Under the pieces are notes generated by a model. The model was not told where the DNA came from and made no database searches. It was given only the letters and a program-made list of their open reading frames with translations. From Brevundimonas sp. (GTDB lineage: Bacteria; Pseudomonadota; Alphaproteobacteria; Caulobacterales; Caulobacteraceae): a DNA stretch of 64,000 nucleotides. Shown one piece after another: positions 53,793-63,410 of the stretch. The stretch is taken from the NCBI GenBank assembly GCA_003248965.1, contig QFQU01000010.1:62001-126000 (forward strand), written 5' to 3'. Made by a program: the position numbers and the translations under genes. How positions within the stretch are numbered: the stretch's first letter is position 1; each line of letters opens with the position of its first letter.

Positions 53793-54631
53793 GCCCGGTC
53801 GCCAAGCTGGGCCTGATCGCCGGAGGCGGCGATCTGCCGGCGGCGGTGGCCAGCCGGTGCGACGCCGAGGGGCGACCTGTCTATGTGGTGCGACTGAGTG
53901 GGTTCGCCGATCCGCATCTAACGCGGTGGCCCGGCGACGACTTCGGCATGGCCCAGATCGGCGCCATTCTGAAGGCGTTGAAGGCGAACGGGTGCCAGGC
54001 GGTCTGTCTGGCCGGCATCGTCAACCGACCTGATTTCAAGGCGTTAAAGCCTGATTTTAAAGGGGCGACTTTGCTGCCAGGCATTGTTGCGGCCGCATCC
54101 AAGGGCGACGACGCCCTTCTGCGGAAAATTCTGTCGGTGTTCGAGGGGGAGGGGTTCGCGGTCGAAGGTGCGGACGACATCCTGGGGGGAGAGACCCTGC
54201 CGGCGAGGGCGCTGGGGGCGGTCGAGCCGACGGCGGAGCAGCTGAACGACCTGAAAAAGGCGCTGCATGTGGCGGAAAAGGCAGGTGAACTGGACATAGG
54301 TCAGGGCGCCGTCGTCTGCGACGGACTGGTCCTGGCGGTCGAGGCGCAGGAGGGCACCGACGCCATGCTGCGGCGCGTGGCGGCTCTGCCCGGCGATCTC
54401 AGGGGCGAACCGGGAGCGCCCAAGGGCGCGCTGGGCAAGGCGCCCAAGCCGATCCAGGACCTGAGGGTCGACATGCCGGTGATCGGACCACGCACGGTGG
54501 AACTGGCGGCCGAGGCGGGCCTGGCGGGTGTCGGCGGCGTGGCCGGCCGGCTGATCCTGATCGACCGGCCCGCGATCATCGCGGCGGCAGACCGCCTGGG
54601 GCTGTTCGTCTGGGGCGAAGCGACCGCATGA
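53789..54631 (+). CDS. lpxI: UDP-2,3-diacylglucosamine pyrophosphatase LpxI
   Basis: A 280-residue LpxI (DUF1009), the alphaproteobacterial replacement for LpxH that hydrolyses UDP-2,3-diacylglucosamine to lipid X. LGLIAGGGDLPAAVA is the N-terminal motif. GQGAVVCDGLVLAVEAQEGT and GVGGVAGRLILID belong to the C-terminal catalytic domain. Overlaps lpxA by four bases and lpxB by four. Confidence 0.93.
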   Translation: MSPVAKLGLIAGGGDLPAAVASRCDAEGRPVYVVRLSGFADPHLTRWPGDDFGMAQIGAILKALKANGCQAVCLAGIVNRPDFKALKPDFKGATLLPGIVAAASKGDDALLRKILSVFEGEGFAVEGADDILGGETLPARALGAVEPTAEQLNDLKKALHVAEKAGELDIGQGAVVCDGLVLAVEAQEGTDAMLRRVAALPGDLRGEPGAPKGALGKAPKPIQDLRVDMPVIGPRTVELAAEAGLAGVGGVAGRLILIDRPAIIAAADRLGLFVWGEATA

Positions 54632-55797
54632 GCCGCCCGTTGAAGATCATGCTGGTGGCGGCTGAAGCATCGGGCGACGCCCTGGGCGCCGGCCTGGCCC
54701 GCGCGCTCAAGAGCCGTCTGGGCGATCAGGTTGTTTTCGTCGGCGTGGGCGGCCCGCGCATGGCGGCCGAGGGCGTGGTCAGCCCCTTCGACATCGCCGA
54801 ACTGTCGATCCTGGGCTGGATCGAGGGTCTGAAGGCCTATGGCAAGGTCAAGCGGCGGGTGCAGGAAACGGCCGCCCTGGCCGAGCGCGAGCAGCCGGAC
54901 GCCGTAGTCCTGATCGACAGCTGGGGCTTCACCATTCGTGTGGCCAAGGCCATTCGAGCGGCGCGTCCGAGCGTGCCGCTGATCAAATATGTGGGGCCCC
55001 AGGTCTGGGCCTCTCGCCCTGGACGGGCGCGAACGCTGGCGGGAGCGGTCGATCACCTGCTGGCCCTCTACGCCTTCGACGCGCCTTGGTTCGAGAAGGA
55101 AGGCCTGGCGACGACCGTGGTCGGGTCCTCGGCCCTGCATGTGGACATGGATCATGCGGACGGCGCAGCCTTTCGGGCGCGACGCGGCATCGCGCAGGAC
55201 GCCCGGCTGCTCCTAGTGCTGCCCGGCAGCCGACCCAGTGAAATCCGCCGGATGACGCCCGTTTACGAGGCGGCGATCCGCAAGCTGAAGGCCGTCGATC
55301 CCACACTGGAGGTCGCCGTGGTCGCCGCCGGCACGGTCGCTCAGGATGTGGCCGGCCGGGTCGCCGCCTGGCCTTTTCGCGTTCATCTGGTGGAGGAATC
55401 CGAGAAGTACGACGCCATGCGCGCGGCGACCGCCGCCCTGGCGACCAGCGGCACGGTTTCGACCGAACTGGCTTTGGCCGGCGCGCCCATGGTCATCGCC
55501 TACAAGATCGACGGCCTGTCGTATCAGTTGATGAAGCGGATGGTCACGGCCAAGCACATCACCCTGTTCAACGTCGCCGCCGACGATCGTATTGCGCCCG
55601 AGTTCATTCAGAATGAGGCGACGCCCACCCTGCTGGCGGCGGCGGTCGGGCGGTTGCTGAACGACCCGGCGGCGGCGGCGGACCAGGCGCATCGACAGAC
55701 GGCGGCGCTGGATCTGATGGGACGCGCAGGACCCGATCCGTCCGAGCTGGCGGCGGATGCGGTGCTGCGCGTCATCGCCGAAACGTCCGGACATTGA
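54628..55797 (+). CDS. lpxB: Lipid-A-disaccharide synthase
   Basis: A 389-residue GT19 glycosyltransferase joining lipid X with UDP-diacylglucosamine. KIMLVAAEASGDALGAGLAR is the N-terminal motif, KYVGPQVWASRPGRA the central one, and ATSGTVSTELALAGAPMVIAYK the donor-site part. It is the last lpx gene of the block. The FUSC gene begins four bases after its stop. Confidence 0.95.
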   Translation: MSRPLKIMLVAAEASGDALGAGLARALKSRLGDQVVFVGVGGPRMAAEGVVSPFDIAELSILGWIEGLKAYGKVKRRVQETAALAEREQPDAVVLIDSWGFTIRVAKAIRAARPSVPLIKYVGPQVWASRPGRARTLAGAVDHLLALYAFDAPWFEKEGLATTVVGSSALHVDMDHADGAAFRARRGIAQDARLLLVLPGSRPSEIRRMTPVYEAAIRKLKAVDPTLEVAVVAAGTVAQDVAGRVAAWPFRVHLVEESEKYDAMRAATAALATSGTVSTELALAGAPMVIAYKIDGLSYQLMKRMVTAKHITLFNVAADDRIAPEFIQNEATPTLLAAAVGRLLNDPAAAADQAHRQTAALDLMGRAGPDPSELAADAVLRVIAETSGH

Positions 55798-55801
55798 GCC
55801 T

Positions 55802-56794
55802 ATGGCGCGCGCCCTGAGCCCCAGACGCGCGGCTGAGGTTCGCGCAGCCCTGCAGATGGCGGCCGGTGCGACGGCGGCGCTTTATCTTGCGACTTGGCTG
55901 CGGCTGCCTCATCCCTATTGGAGTGTGATCTCGGCGATCGTGGTCATTCAGACCAGCGTAGGCGGCGGAGTTCTGACGGTGGCGCGGGATCGGGCCATCG
56001 GCACGGCCACGGGCGCCCTTGTCGGAGCCCTGGTCGCCTTCGTTCGGCCGCCGGGGCTGGAGAGCCTGGCCCTTGCTGTGGCGGTGGCGACGGCGACGCT
56101 GGCGTTTCTGGGCGCCGGTCGTCCCTGGTTGAAGATCGCGCCTGTGACGGCGACCATCGTCATCGCTGGCGGATCGGGCGCCGACGGGCCGGCGTCCCTG
56201 GCGATCGACCGCCTGATGGAGATCCTGGTCGGTAGCGGCGTGGGCGTGATCGCCATTCTTGCGCTGTTTCCTCGCCACGCGCGTCAGGCGTTTCGTCTTC
56301 AGGCCCGTGATGCGGCGGGTGAGGCGGCGGTGCTTCTGGCGCTCGTCTGTCAGGGTGATCCAGCCAATGCGTCTGAGATTTCCCGTCGCCATACCGACCT
56401 GAAGCGACGGCTCGACGACCTGGGTAAGGCGGCGAAGAACGTCATCGATCTGCCTGGGCCGCAACGCGAGACAGCCGATCGGCAGGCGCTGACGCGCGCC
56501 TTCTGGCGGGTTCGCAGCGACATCGTCATTCTGGGGCGCGGCTTTCAGGCCGAAGGCGCCTCCGCGCAGCTGACGCCCTGGGCCGAGGATGCGTCGCGCG
56601 CGGTTCAGCGGCTAGAGGCCCTGTCGCGTGGGAAACCGGTCGAACCTCTGGGGCCCATCGACGCGACCCTGGCGCTTTCGCGAGCCGTGGAGGGCGACGA
56701 CATGGCCCTGGGCGCGGCGGCCATCGGTCTGGCGCACATGCACCGCGACCTGGACGACCTGGCCGGTCGGTTCCAGGATCTGCGTCTGGTTTGA
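55802..56794 (+). CDS. FUSC-family membrane protein (aromatic acid exporter-like)
   Basis: A 330-residue protein with a membrane half and a soluble half. Residues about 15-160 carry five or six membrane segments (HPYWSVISAIVVIQTSVGGG is the FUSC-type stretch). Residues about 165-330 are hydrophilic and helical. Full-size FUSC proteins (about 650-700 residues) have two such units; this is the half-size kind. Members are linked to efflux of aromatic acids, but the substrate here is unknown. Start chosen at ATG 55802, just behind lpxB. A strong terminator follows. Confidence 0.8.
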   Translation: MARALSPRRAAEVRAALQMAAGATAALYLATWLRLPHPYWSVISAIVVIQTSVGGGVLTVARDRAIGTATGALVGALVAFVRPPGLESLALAVAVATATLAFLGAGRPWLKIAPVTATIVIAGGSGADGPASLAIDRLMEILVGSGVGVIAILALFPRHARQAFRLQARDAAGEAAVLLALVCQGDPANASEISRRHTDLKRRLDDLGKAAKNVIDLPGPQRETADRQALTRAFWRVRSDIVILGRGFQAEGASAQLTPWAEDASRAVQRLEALSRGKPVEPLGPIDATLALSRAVEGDDMALGAAAIGLAHMHRDLDDLAGRFQDLRLV

Positions 56795-56806
56795 TCATCC
56801 AAACGA

Positions 56807-56836
56807 AAACGCCGGGGATGGCTCCCCGGCGTTTGG
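56807..56836. terminator. Bidirectional terminator between FUSC gene and gltA
   Basis: AAACGCCGGGGA (56807-56818) pairs perfectly with TCCCCGGCGTTT (56823-56834) around TGGC. A-rich and T-rich ends make it usable for both the rightward lpx unit and the leftward gltA gene. Confidence 0.88.
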
Positions 56837-56858
56837 CGTCTCGTCGTCGTGTGAACGA

Positions 56859-58160
<1,302 letters not shown>

Positions 58161-58226
58161 GAATGCCCCTTCGCATGTTACGTCCGGTCGCGGAGAGGCG
58201 TCGGGCGCTTTTGGGTGTGTGGGTGA

Positions 58227-59642
58227 TCACTTAGTCTGTTGCAGCGCATCATCCAAGCGCCCCAAGCTTTCCTCGCGGCCCAGGGCCGACAAAATTCGTG
58301 CGATATCGGGCGAAGTTGACCCTGCGGTAAGGGCGGCGCGGGCGGCGGGACCGATCTTTCCGAAGCCGACGCCTTCGTCTTCGGCGAAGGTTTTCAACTC
58401 CGCTTCCAGGGCGAAGACGTCCCAGGATTGGAACAGGGCCAGACGATCGCGCAGACGGCCCAGTCGTTCCAGGGTTTCACCGGACAGCAGGGCGCGCGCC
58501 TTGTCGTCCAGGGTCAGCGGACGCGCCTTCAGCACAAACTGCGTCTGATCCGCCAGTTCCAGGATGGTCTTGGCGCGATCCTTCACAAAGGGCATGGCGC
58601 GACGCAGCCGATCTTCATCGTCCGGCTGGAGCAGGCGGCCGCGCTGAAGGTGTGCGTCCAGCGCCATCTTGGCCAGGCGATCGTCGTCGGCCAGGCGCAG
58701 CCAGTGGGCGTTGACGTGGGCCAGCTTGTCGAAGTCCAGCCGCGCCGGCGCCTTGCCGATACCGGCCAGATCGAACCATTCGATGGCCTGGGCGTCGCTG
58801 AACAGTTCGTCGTCGCCGTGCGCCCAGCCCAGGCGGGTCAGATAGTTGCGCATGGCTTCGGGCAGATAGCCCATCTCGGCGTATTCGTGCACCGCCTGGG
58901 CGCCGTGACGCTTGGACAGCTTGGCGCCGTCGGGGCCGTGGATCAGCGGGATATGGGCGAAGATCGGCCGCGCCCAACCCAGGGCGTCGTAGATCAGGCT
59001 CTGGCGCGCGGCGTTGTTCAGGTGGTCGTCGCCGCGAATGACGTGGGTGACGCCCATGTCGTGATCGTCCACGACGACCGCCAGATTGTAGGTCGGCGCG
59101 CCGTCCGAGCGCAGCAGGACCAGATCGTCCAGATCGTCGGTTGACCAGCTGACGGCGCCCTGCACTTCGTCAGGCACGGTGACGGTCGTTCCTTGCGGCC
59201 GCCGGAAGCGAACGACGTGCGGCAGAGCCAGATCGTCCACCGTCGGTTCCCGGTCACGCCAAGGCGATTCGAACGGGCGCCTCTCGGCCTTGGCCGCGTC
59301 CCTCAGGCGGCCGGTTTCCTCGGCCGTGGTGAAGTCGCGGTAGGCGTGACCGCTCTCCAGCAGTTGATCGACGACCTCGCGGTGCCGGTCGGCGCGGCTG
59401 AACTGGAAGACTGGTTCCTCGTCGGCGAACAGTTCCAGCCAGCTCAGGCCGTCGAAGATCGCCTTGACGGCCTCGTCCGTGGATCTCTCGCGGTCGGTGT
59501 CCTCGATCCGGATCAGGAAACGTCCTGCGTGTCTTCTGGCGTACAGCCAGTTGAACAAGGCGGTTCTCGCGCCGCCGATATGCAGATAGCCTGTAGGCGA
59601 GGGGGCGAAGCGGGTGACGACGGTCGAGGAAGGCAAGGTCAT
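58227..59642 (-). CDS. gltX: Glutamyl-tRNA synthetase
   Basis: A 471-residue class I synthetase. VTRFAPSPTGYLHIGGARTA carries the HIGH-type motif near residue 20. KLSKRHGAQAV is the KMSKS-type motif. The C-terminal anticodon-binding domain follows from about 320. The ATG at 59642 shares its bases with the start codon of the divergent comEC gene. A longer start at 59705 would add 21 unconserved residues. A TATAAG on the minus strand (59673-59668) may be its -10 element, inside the comEC coding region. Confidence 0.94.
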   Translation of the reverse strand: MTLPSSTVVTRFAPSPTGYLHIGGARTALFNWLYARRHAGRFLIRIEDTDRERSTDEAVKAIFDGLSWLELFADEEPVFQFSRADRHREVVDQLLESGHAYRDFTTAEETGRLRDAAKAERRPFESPWRDREPTVDDLALPHVVRFRRPQGTTVTVPDEVQGAVSWSTDDLDDLVLLRSDGAPTYNLAVVVDDHDMGVTHVIRGDDHLNNAARQSLIYDALGWARPIFAHIPLIHGPDGAKLSKRHGAQAVHEYAEMGYLPEAMRNYLTRLGWAHGDDELFSDAQAIEWFDLAGIGKAPARLDFDKLAHVNAHWLRLADDDRLAKMALDAHLQRGRLLQPDDEDRLRRAMPFVKDRAKTILELADQTQFVLKARPLTLDDKARALLSGETLERLGRLRDRLALFQSWDVFALEAELKTFAEDEGVGFGKIGPAARAALTAGSTSPDIARILSALGREESLGRLDDALQQTK

Positions 59643-61815
59643 GGGGGAAGGGTCCGTAAGGCAGGCCCTTATACCCCCCGAGCCGGCAAAACCTACCCCC
59701 GCCACGCGTTTGCATGCCTGGTGGAGGGACGAGGTCGCGGCCCAGTCGTCGCGGTGGCGGCTGTGGGCGCCGGTGGCCTTCGGCGGTGGGGCGGCGATCT
59801 ATTTCGGACTGCGGGTGGAGCCTCCGCTGTGGCCGCTGCTGGTTCTGGCCTTCGCGACCGTCGTCGCGTGGTTATGGGTGCGGCGACGGGGCGTGGCGCG
59901 GGTCTGGACCTGGTCGTTCTTGATCGCCGCCTGTCTGACGGGCGGTCTGGCGGCGGCCAAGATCAGGACCGAGACGGTCGCCGCCCCGATCGCCCCGGCG
60001 CTGAGCCGTCCCGTCTTCATCGAGGCCTGGGTCGTGGATGTGGACAGTCCGGGTCAACGTGGAGCACGGGTCGTGATCGCGCCGGTGAGGATTCGCGGAC
60101 TGGCGCCGGATCAGACGCCGGTCAGGCTGAGAGCCACGGTGCGCGGCCAGCCGCCGCGTCCGGGCGAGGCGATCCGACTGTTCGCCATTCTGAACCCGCC
60201 GCCCGCGCCCGCCAGCCCTGGCGCCTACGACTTCGGCCGCAACGCCTTCTTCCAGGGCATGGGCGGAGTGGCCTTCGCCCTGGGCGAAACACGGCGCACC
60301 GAACTGTCGCCGCCGCCCTGGCGACTAAGGCTGACCATGGCTGTGAACGGCGCGCGCTATGCCCTGGCCCAGCGGATCGTGGCTCGGTTGGGGCCGCGAA
60401 ACGGCGGGATCGCCGCCGCCATGACCACCAGCCACGAAACCTGGATCAGCCAGAGGGAGCTGGACCTGATGCGCGATTCCGGACTGGCGCATATCCTGTC
60501 GGTATCGGGCCTGCACATGGCGATTGTCGGCGGCTTCGTCTTCTTCGTCGTGCGGTTGGGCGTTGCGGCCTGGCCTTGGCTGGCCCTGAGGGTGTCGGGC
60601 AAGAAGATCGCCGCGACGGCGGGACTGGCGGCGCTGGCGGTCTATCTGGTCGTATCCGGCGCGCCGCCGCCGGCGGAACGGGCGGCCATCACCGCCGCCA
60701 TCGCCTTCCTGGCCATCCTTTTGGATCGGCAGGCGGTGACGATGCACGGTCTGGCGGTCGCGGCCTTTGTGGTCCTGGCCTTCCAGCCCGAGGCCGTTGT
60801 GACGCCAGGGTTTCAGATGTCGTTCGCGGCGACCGCTGCTCTCGTGGCGCTGGTCGAGGCCTGGCCGAAACGGACGCGAGAGATTTCCGTGCCCTGGCCG
60901 GTCGCGGCCGTTCAGCGTTTCGGCGGCTGGTTGACCGCGGCGGTGACGGCCAGCCTGGTCGCCGGACTGGCGACAGGTCCTTTCGCCATGCAGCATTTCA
61001 ATCGCACCGCCATGTACGGCCTGCTGGCCAATCTGGGCACGGCGCCGGTGGCGGACTTCATCCTGATGCCGGCCCTGGCCCTGGGCGCGGCGCTGGAGCC
61101 CCTGGGCCTGGGCGCGCCTTCTCTGACCGTCGCTGGATGGGGCGTGGAGGTGATGCTGAGGATCGGCGGCTGGGCGGCCGGTCTGCCCGGCGCGGTCCGC
61201 ACCATCGCCAGTGCGCCAGACTATGTTCTGCCCATCGCCTTTCTGGGCGTGCTGTTCATCTGTCTGTGGCGCGGTCGACTCCGATGGCTGGGAGCGCCGT
61301 TCGCGGCGGCGGTTCTGCTGTGGCCCCGGCCTGCCGCGCCGGATCTATGGATCGGAGACGGCGGGACCAATGCGGCCTTCCGTCGGGCGCATCAGGCCGT
61401 CGTGGTCCGGCCCGGCGTACGCGAATTCGCGGTCGATCTCTGGTCCCGCCGGCGGGGCCTGGAGATGGCGGATCGGCCGCAAGACGGCTGGACCTGCAAG
61501 CGCTTCTCCTGTCTGCCGGACACGCCTGTGTCAGGACCTGTGGCGTTGTGGTGGGGCAAACGCAGCCCGGACGCCGATCAGATGGAAACCCTGTGCCGTT
61601 CGGCGCCGATCGTCAGCGTGCGGGCGGCGGTTCCAGTTCTACCGCCGGCCTGCGAGGGACGGCTGGTGCTGGACGGCGTCGATTATGCACGGGGCGGGGC
61701 GGTTGAACTGTGGCAGGAGGGGCAGGGCTGGCGCGCCGTCTGGACGATCCAGGTCCGGGGCCGGCGCCCCTGGACCCGCCAGCCCGATCCCGACGTCAGT
61801 GATAGCGCCGCATGA
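59641..61815 (+). CDS. comEC: ComEC/Rec2-family membrane protein
   Basis: A 724-residue polytopic protein of the ComEC type, the channel for single-stranded DNA uptake in transformable bacteria. Residues about 60-230 form the DUF4131/OB-like N-terminal part. The Competence domain with many membrane segments is at about 245-560 (AMTTSHETWISQRELDLMRD, then SGLAHILSVSGLHMAIVGGF). The C-terminal 170 residues lack a recognisable HxHxDH metallo-beta-lactamase motif, as in many alphaproteobacterial versions. GGAAGG lies upstream of the ATG chosen; 59614 is an alternative. The 3' end overlaps lexA by 20 bases. Confidence 0.88.
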   Translation: MGEGSVRQALIPPEPAKPTPATRLHAWWRDEVAAQSSRWRLWAPVAFGGGAAIYFGLRVEPPLWPLLVLAFATVVAWLWVRRRGVARVWTWSFLIAACLTGGLAAAKIRTETVAAPIAPALSRPVFIEAWVVDVDSPGQRGARVVIAPVRIRGLAPDQTPVRLRATVRGQPPRPGEAIRLFAILNPPPAPASPGAYDFGRNAFFQGMGGVAFALGETRRTELSPPPWRLRLTMAVNGARYALAQRIVARLGPRNGGIAAAMTTSHETWISQRELDLMRDSGLAHILSVSGLHMAIVGGFVFFVVRLGVAAWPWLALRVSGKKIAATAGLAALAVYLVVSGAPPPAERAAITAAIAFLAILLDRQAVTMHGLAVAAFVVLAFQPEAVVTPGFQMSFAATAALVALVEAWPKRTREISVPWPVAAVQRFGGWLTAAVTASLVAGLATGPFAMQHFNRTAMYGLLANLGTAPVADFILMPALALGAALEPLGLGAPSLTVAGWGVEVMLRIGGWAAGLPGAVRTIASAPDYVLPIAFLGVLFICLWRGRLRWLGAPFAAAVLLWPRPAAPDLWIGDGGTNAAFRRAHQAVVVRPGVREFAVDLWSRRRGLEMADRPQDGWTCKRFSCLPDTPVSGPVALWWGKRSPDADQMETLCRSAPIVSVRAAVPVLPPACEGRLVLDGVDYARGGAVELWQEGQGWRAVWTIQVRGRRPWTRQPDPDVSDSAA

Positions 61816-62494
61816 GGCCGACCAGACGGCCCTGAACCTGGACCTGGTCCGGTCCGAAAATGCGCGTTTCGTACAGCCGATTGGCGGGCTCCAGCGCGAT
61901 GGAGGCGCCCTTGCGGCGCAGACGCTTCAACGTGGCTTCCTCGCCCTCGACCAAGGCTACGACGATCTCGCCGTTGTTGGCCGTGTCGCCGCGTCGGATG
62001 ACCACCAGGTCGCCGTTCAGAATGCCCGCTTCGATCATGGAGTCGCCTTCGATCTCCAGCAGATAGTGATCGCCCTTGCCCAGCAGGGATTCCGGCACGG
62101 GGAGACGGTCCTGCTCGTGCTGGATGGCGGCGATGGGGGTGCCGGCGGCGATCTTGCCCAGAAGCGGCAGTTCGCGGGTGTCGTTGGCGGGGGCGGAGAC
62201 GGGCGCCGACACGCCGCCGCCGCCTTCGATCACGTCGGGTTTGAAGCCCGCCCGGCCCCGCGGGGCGCCGGCGGTGGCCTGTTCAGGCAGTTTGGTGACT
62301 TCCAGCGCGCGGGCGCGGTGGGCCAGGCGACGGATGAAGCCGCGCTCCTCCAGCGCCGTGATCAGACGGTGAATGCCCGACTTGGAAGCCAGGTCCAGCG
62401 CCTCCTTCATCTCGTCGAACGACGGGGAAACACCCGTTTCCTGAATTCGTTCGTGGATGAACATCAGCAGTTCGTGCTGCTTGCGCGTGAGCAT
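61796..62494 (-). CDS. lexA: LexA repressor
   Basis: A 232-residue SOS repressor and self-cleaving protease. The N-terminal winged helix (MLTRKQHELLMFIHERIQET, then FDEMKEALDLASKSGIHRLI) binds DNA. The cleavage site is Ala117-Gly118 in LLGKIAAGTP, and the catalytic pair is Ser152 (EGDSMIEAG) and Lys190 (ATLKRL). A Gly, Ala and Pro-rich linker at about 72-105 is longer than in E. coli LexA, as usual in alphaproteobacteria. Two operators precede the gene. Its 3' end overlaps comEC convergently. Confidence 0.96.
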   Translation of the reverse strand: MLTRKQHELLMFIHERIQETGVSPSFDEMKEALDLASKSGIHRLITALEERGFIRRLAHRARALEVTKLPEQATAGAPRGRAGFKPDVIEGGGGVSAPVSAPANDTRELPLLGKIAAGTPIAAIQHEQDRLPVPESLLGKGDHYLLEIEGDSMIEAGILNGDLVVIRRGDTANNGEIVVALVEGEEATLKRLRRKGASIALEPANRLYETRIFGPDQVQVQGRLVGLMRRYH

Positions 62495-62527
62495 CGCCGG
62501 CCCCTCATGCGCCCGACCGACGAATCG

Positions 62528-62566
62528 GAACGAGCCGTGAACATTGACGATGTTCTGTAAGTGTTC
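62528..62566 (-). promoter_or_regulatory. Two LexA operators upstream of lexA
   Basis: GAAC at 62528-62531 and 62539-62542 are separated by seven bases. GTTC at 62552-62555 and 62563-62566 form a second seven-base-gap pair. Both fit the alphaproteobacterial SOS box and lie 34-72 bases before the lexA start codon, so LexA very likely represses its own gene. Confidence 0.82.
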
Positions 62567-62580
62567 CTTCCTAATGTCAA
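62552..62580 (-). promoter_or_regulatory. Promoter of lexA
   Basis: On the minus strand TTGACA (62580-62575) and CAGAAC (62557-62552) are 17 bases apart. The upstream LexA operator covers the spacer and -10. The layout is nearly the same as at the SOS peptide promoter at 36460, where the -10 is TAGAAC. Confidence 0.6.
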
Positions 62581-62615
62581 CTTAACGGCGGCCCTGATCT
62601 CCGCCGAGGCGGATG

Positions 62616-63410
62616 TCAGGCGGCCAGCAGTCGGCGGGTCGCCGCCTCCACGTCGTCCTGGCGCATCAGGCTTTCGCCGACCAGGATGGCCTGGGCATGG
62701 GCGGCCGAGACGCGTTCCACGTCCTCAGACGTGAAGATGCCGCTTTCGGCCACCAGCAGGGCGCGCACGGGGCTAAGCATCGACAGGCGTTCGGTGACTT
62801 CCAGATCCACTTCGAAGGTGCGCAGCGAACGGTTGTTCACCCCGACCAGATCCCCCCCCAAGGCGCAGGCGCGAGCCATTTCGCCTTCGTCGTGCGTCTC
62901 GATCAGGGCGTCCATACCGAACCTTTCGGCCTCGGACAGCAGTTCAGCCGCCAGGGCGTCATCGACCATGGCCAGGATGATCAGGATGCAGTCGGCGCCC
63001 AAGGCCCGGCTCTCGGCGACCTGCCAGGGATCGACCAGAAAGTCCTTGCGCAGGCAGGGCAGGGCGACGGCGGAGCGCGCCTGGCCCAGATAGGCGTCGT
63101 CGCCCTGGAAGCTGGGGCCGTCGGTCAGAACCGACAGGCAGGCCGCGCCGCCGGCTTCATACGAAAGCGCCAGGGCGGTCGGGTCGAAATCGGCTCGGAT
63201 CAGGCCCTTGGACGGACTGGCCTTCTTGATCTCGGCGATCAGGGCGGGGCGGCCGGTTTCCTCGACGGTCCGATCCAGGGCGTCGCGAAAGCCGCGAGGG
63301 GCGGAGGCGGCGCGCGCCAGGGCTTCGATCGCATCCTGAGAGGCGGCGGCCTTGCGGGCGGCGACGTCCTCGCGCTTGTAGGCGGCGATCCGTTCCAACA
63401 CGTCGGTCAT
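62616..63410 (-). CDS. trpC: Indole-3-glycerol phosphate synthase
   Basis: A 264-residue TIM-barrel enzyme, fourth step of tryptophan synthesis. PALIAEIKKASPSKGLIR holds the catalytic Glu and Lys. LPCLRKDFLVDPWQV has the second catalytic Lys, and VGVNNRSLRTFEVDL and LVAESGIFTSEDV follow. It is monofunctional, not fused to TrpF. The ATG overlaps the trpD stop (ATGA). The lexA SOS promoter lies directly behind its 3' end. Confidence 0.95.
   Translation of the reverse strand: MTDVLERIAAYKREDVAARKAAASQDAIEALARAASAPRGFRDALDRTVEETGRPALIAEIKKASPSKGLIRADFDPTALALSYEAGGAACLSVLTDGPSFQGDDAYLGQARSAVALPCLRKDFLVDPWQVAESRALGADCILIILAMVDDALAAELLSEAERFGMDALIETHDEGEMARACALGGDLVGVNNRSLRTFEVDLEVTERLSMLSPVRALLVAESGIFTSEDVERVSAAHAQAILVGESLMRQDDVEAATRRLLAA

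Noticed and set aside
59643..59705. Upstream start for gltX
   Set aside because: Adds 21 residues not seen in GltX; the conserved start motif begins soon after the internal ATG.
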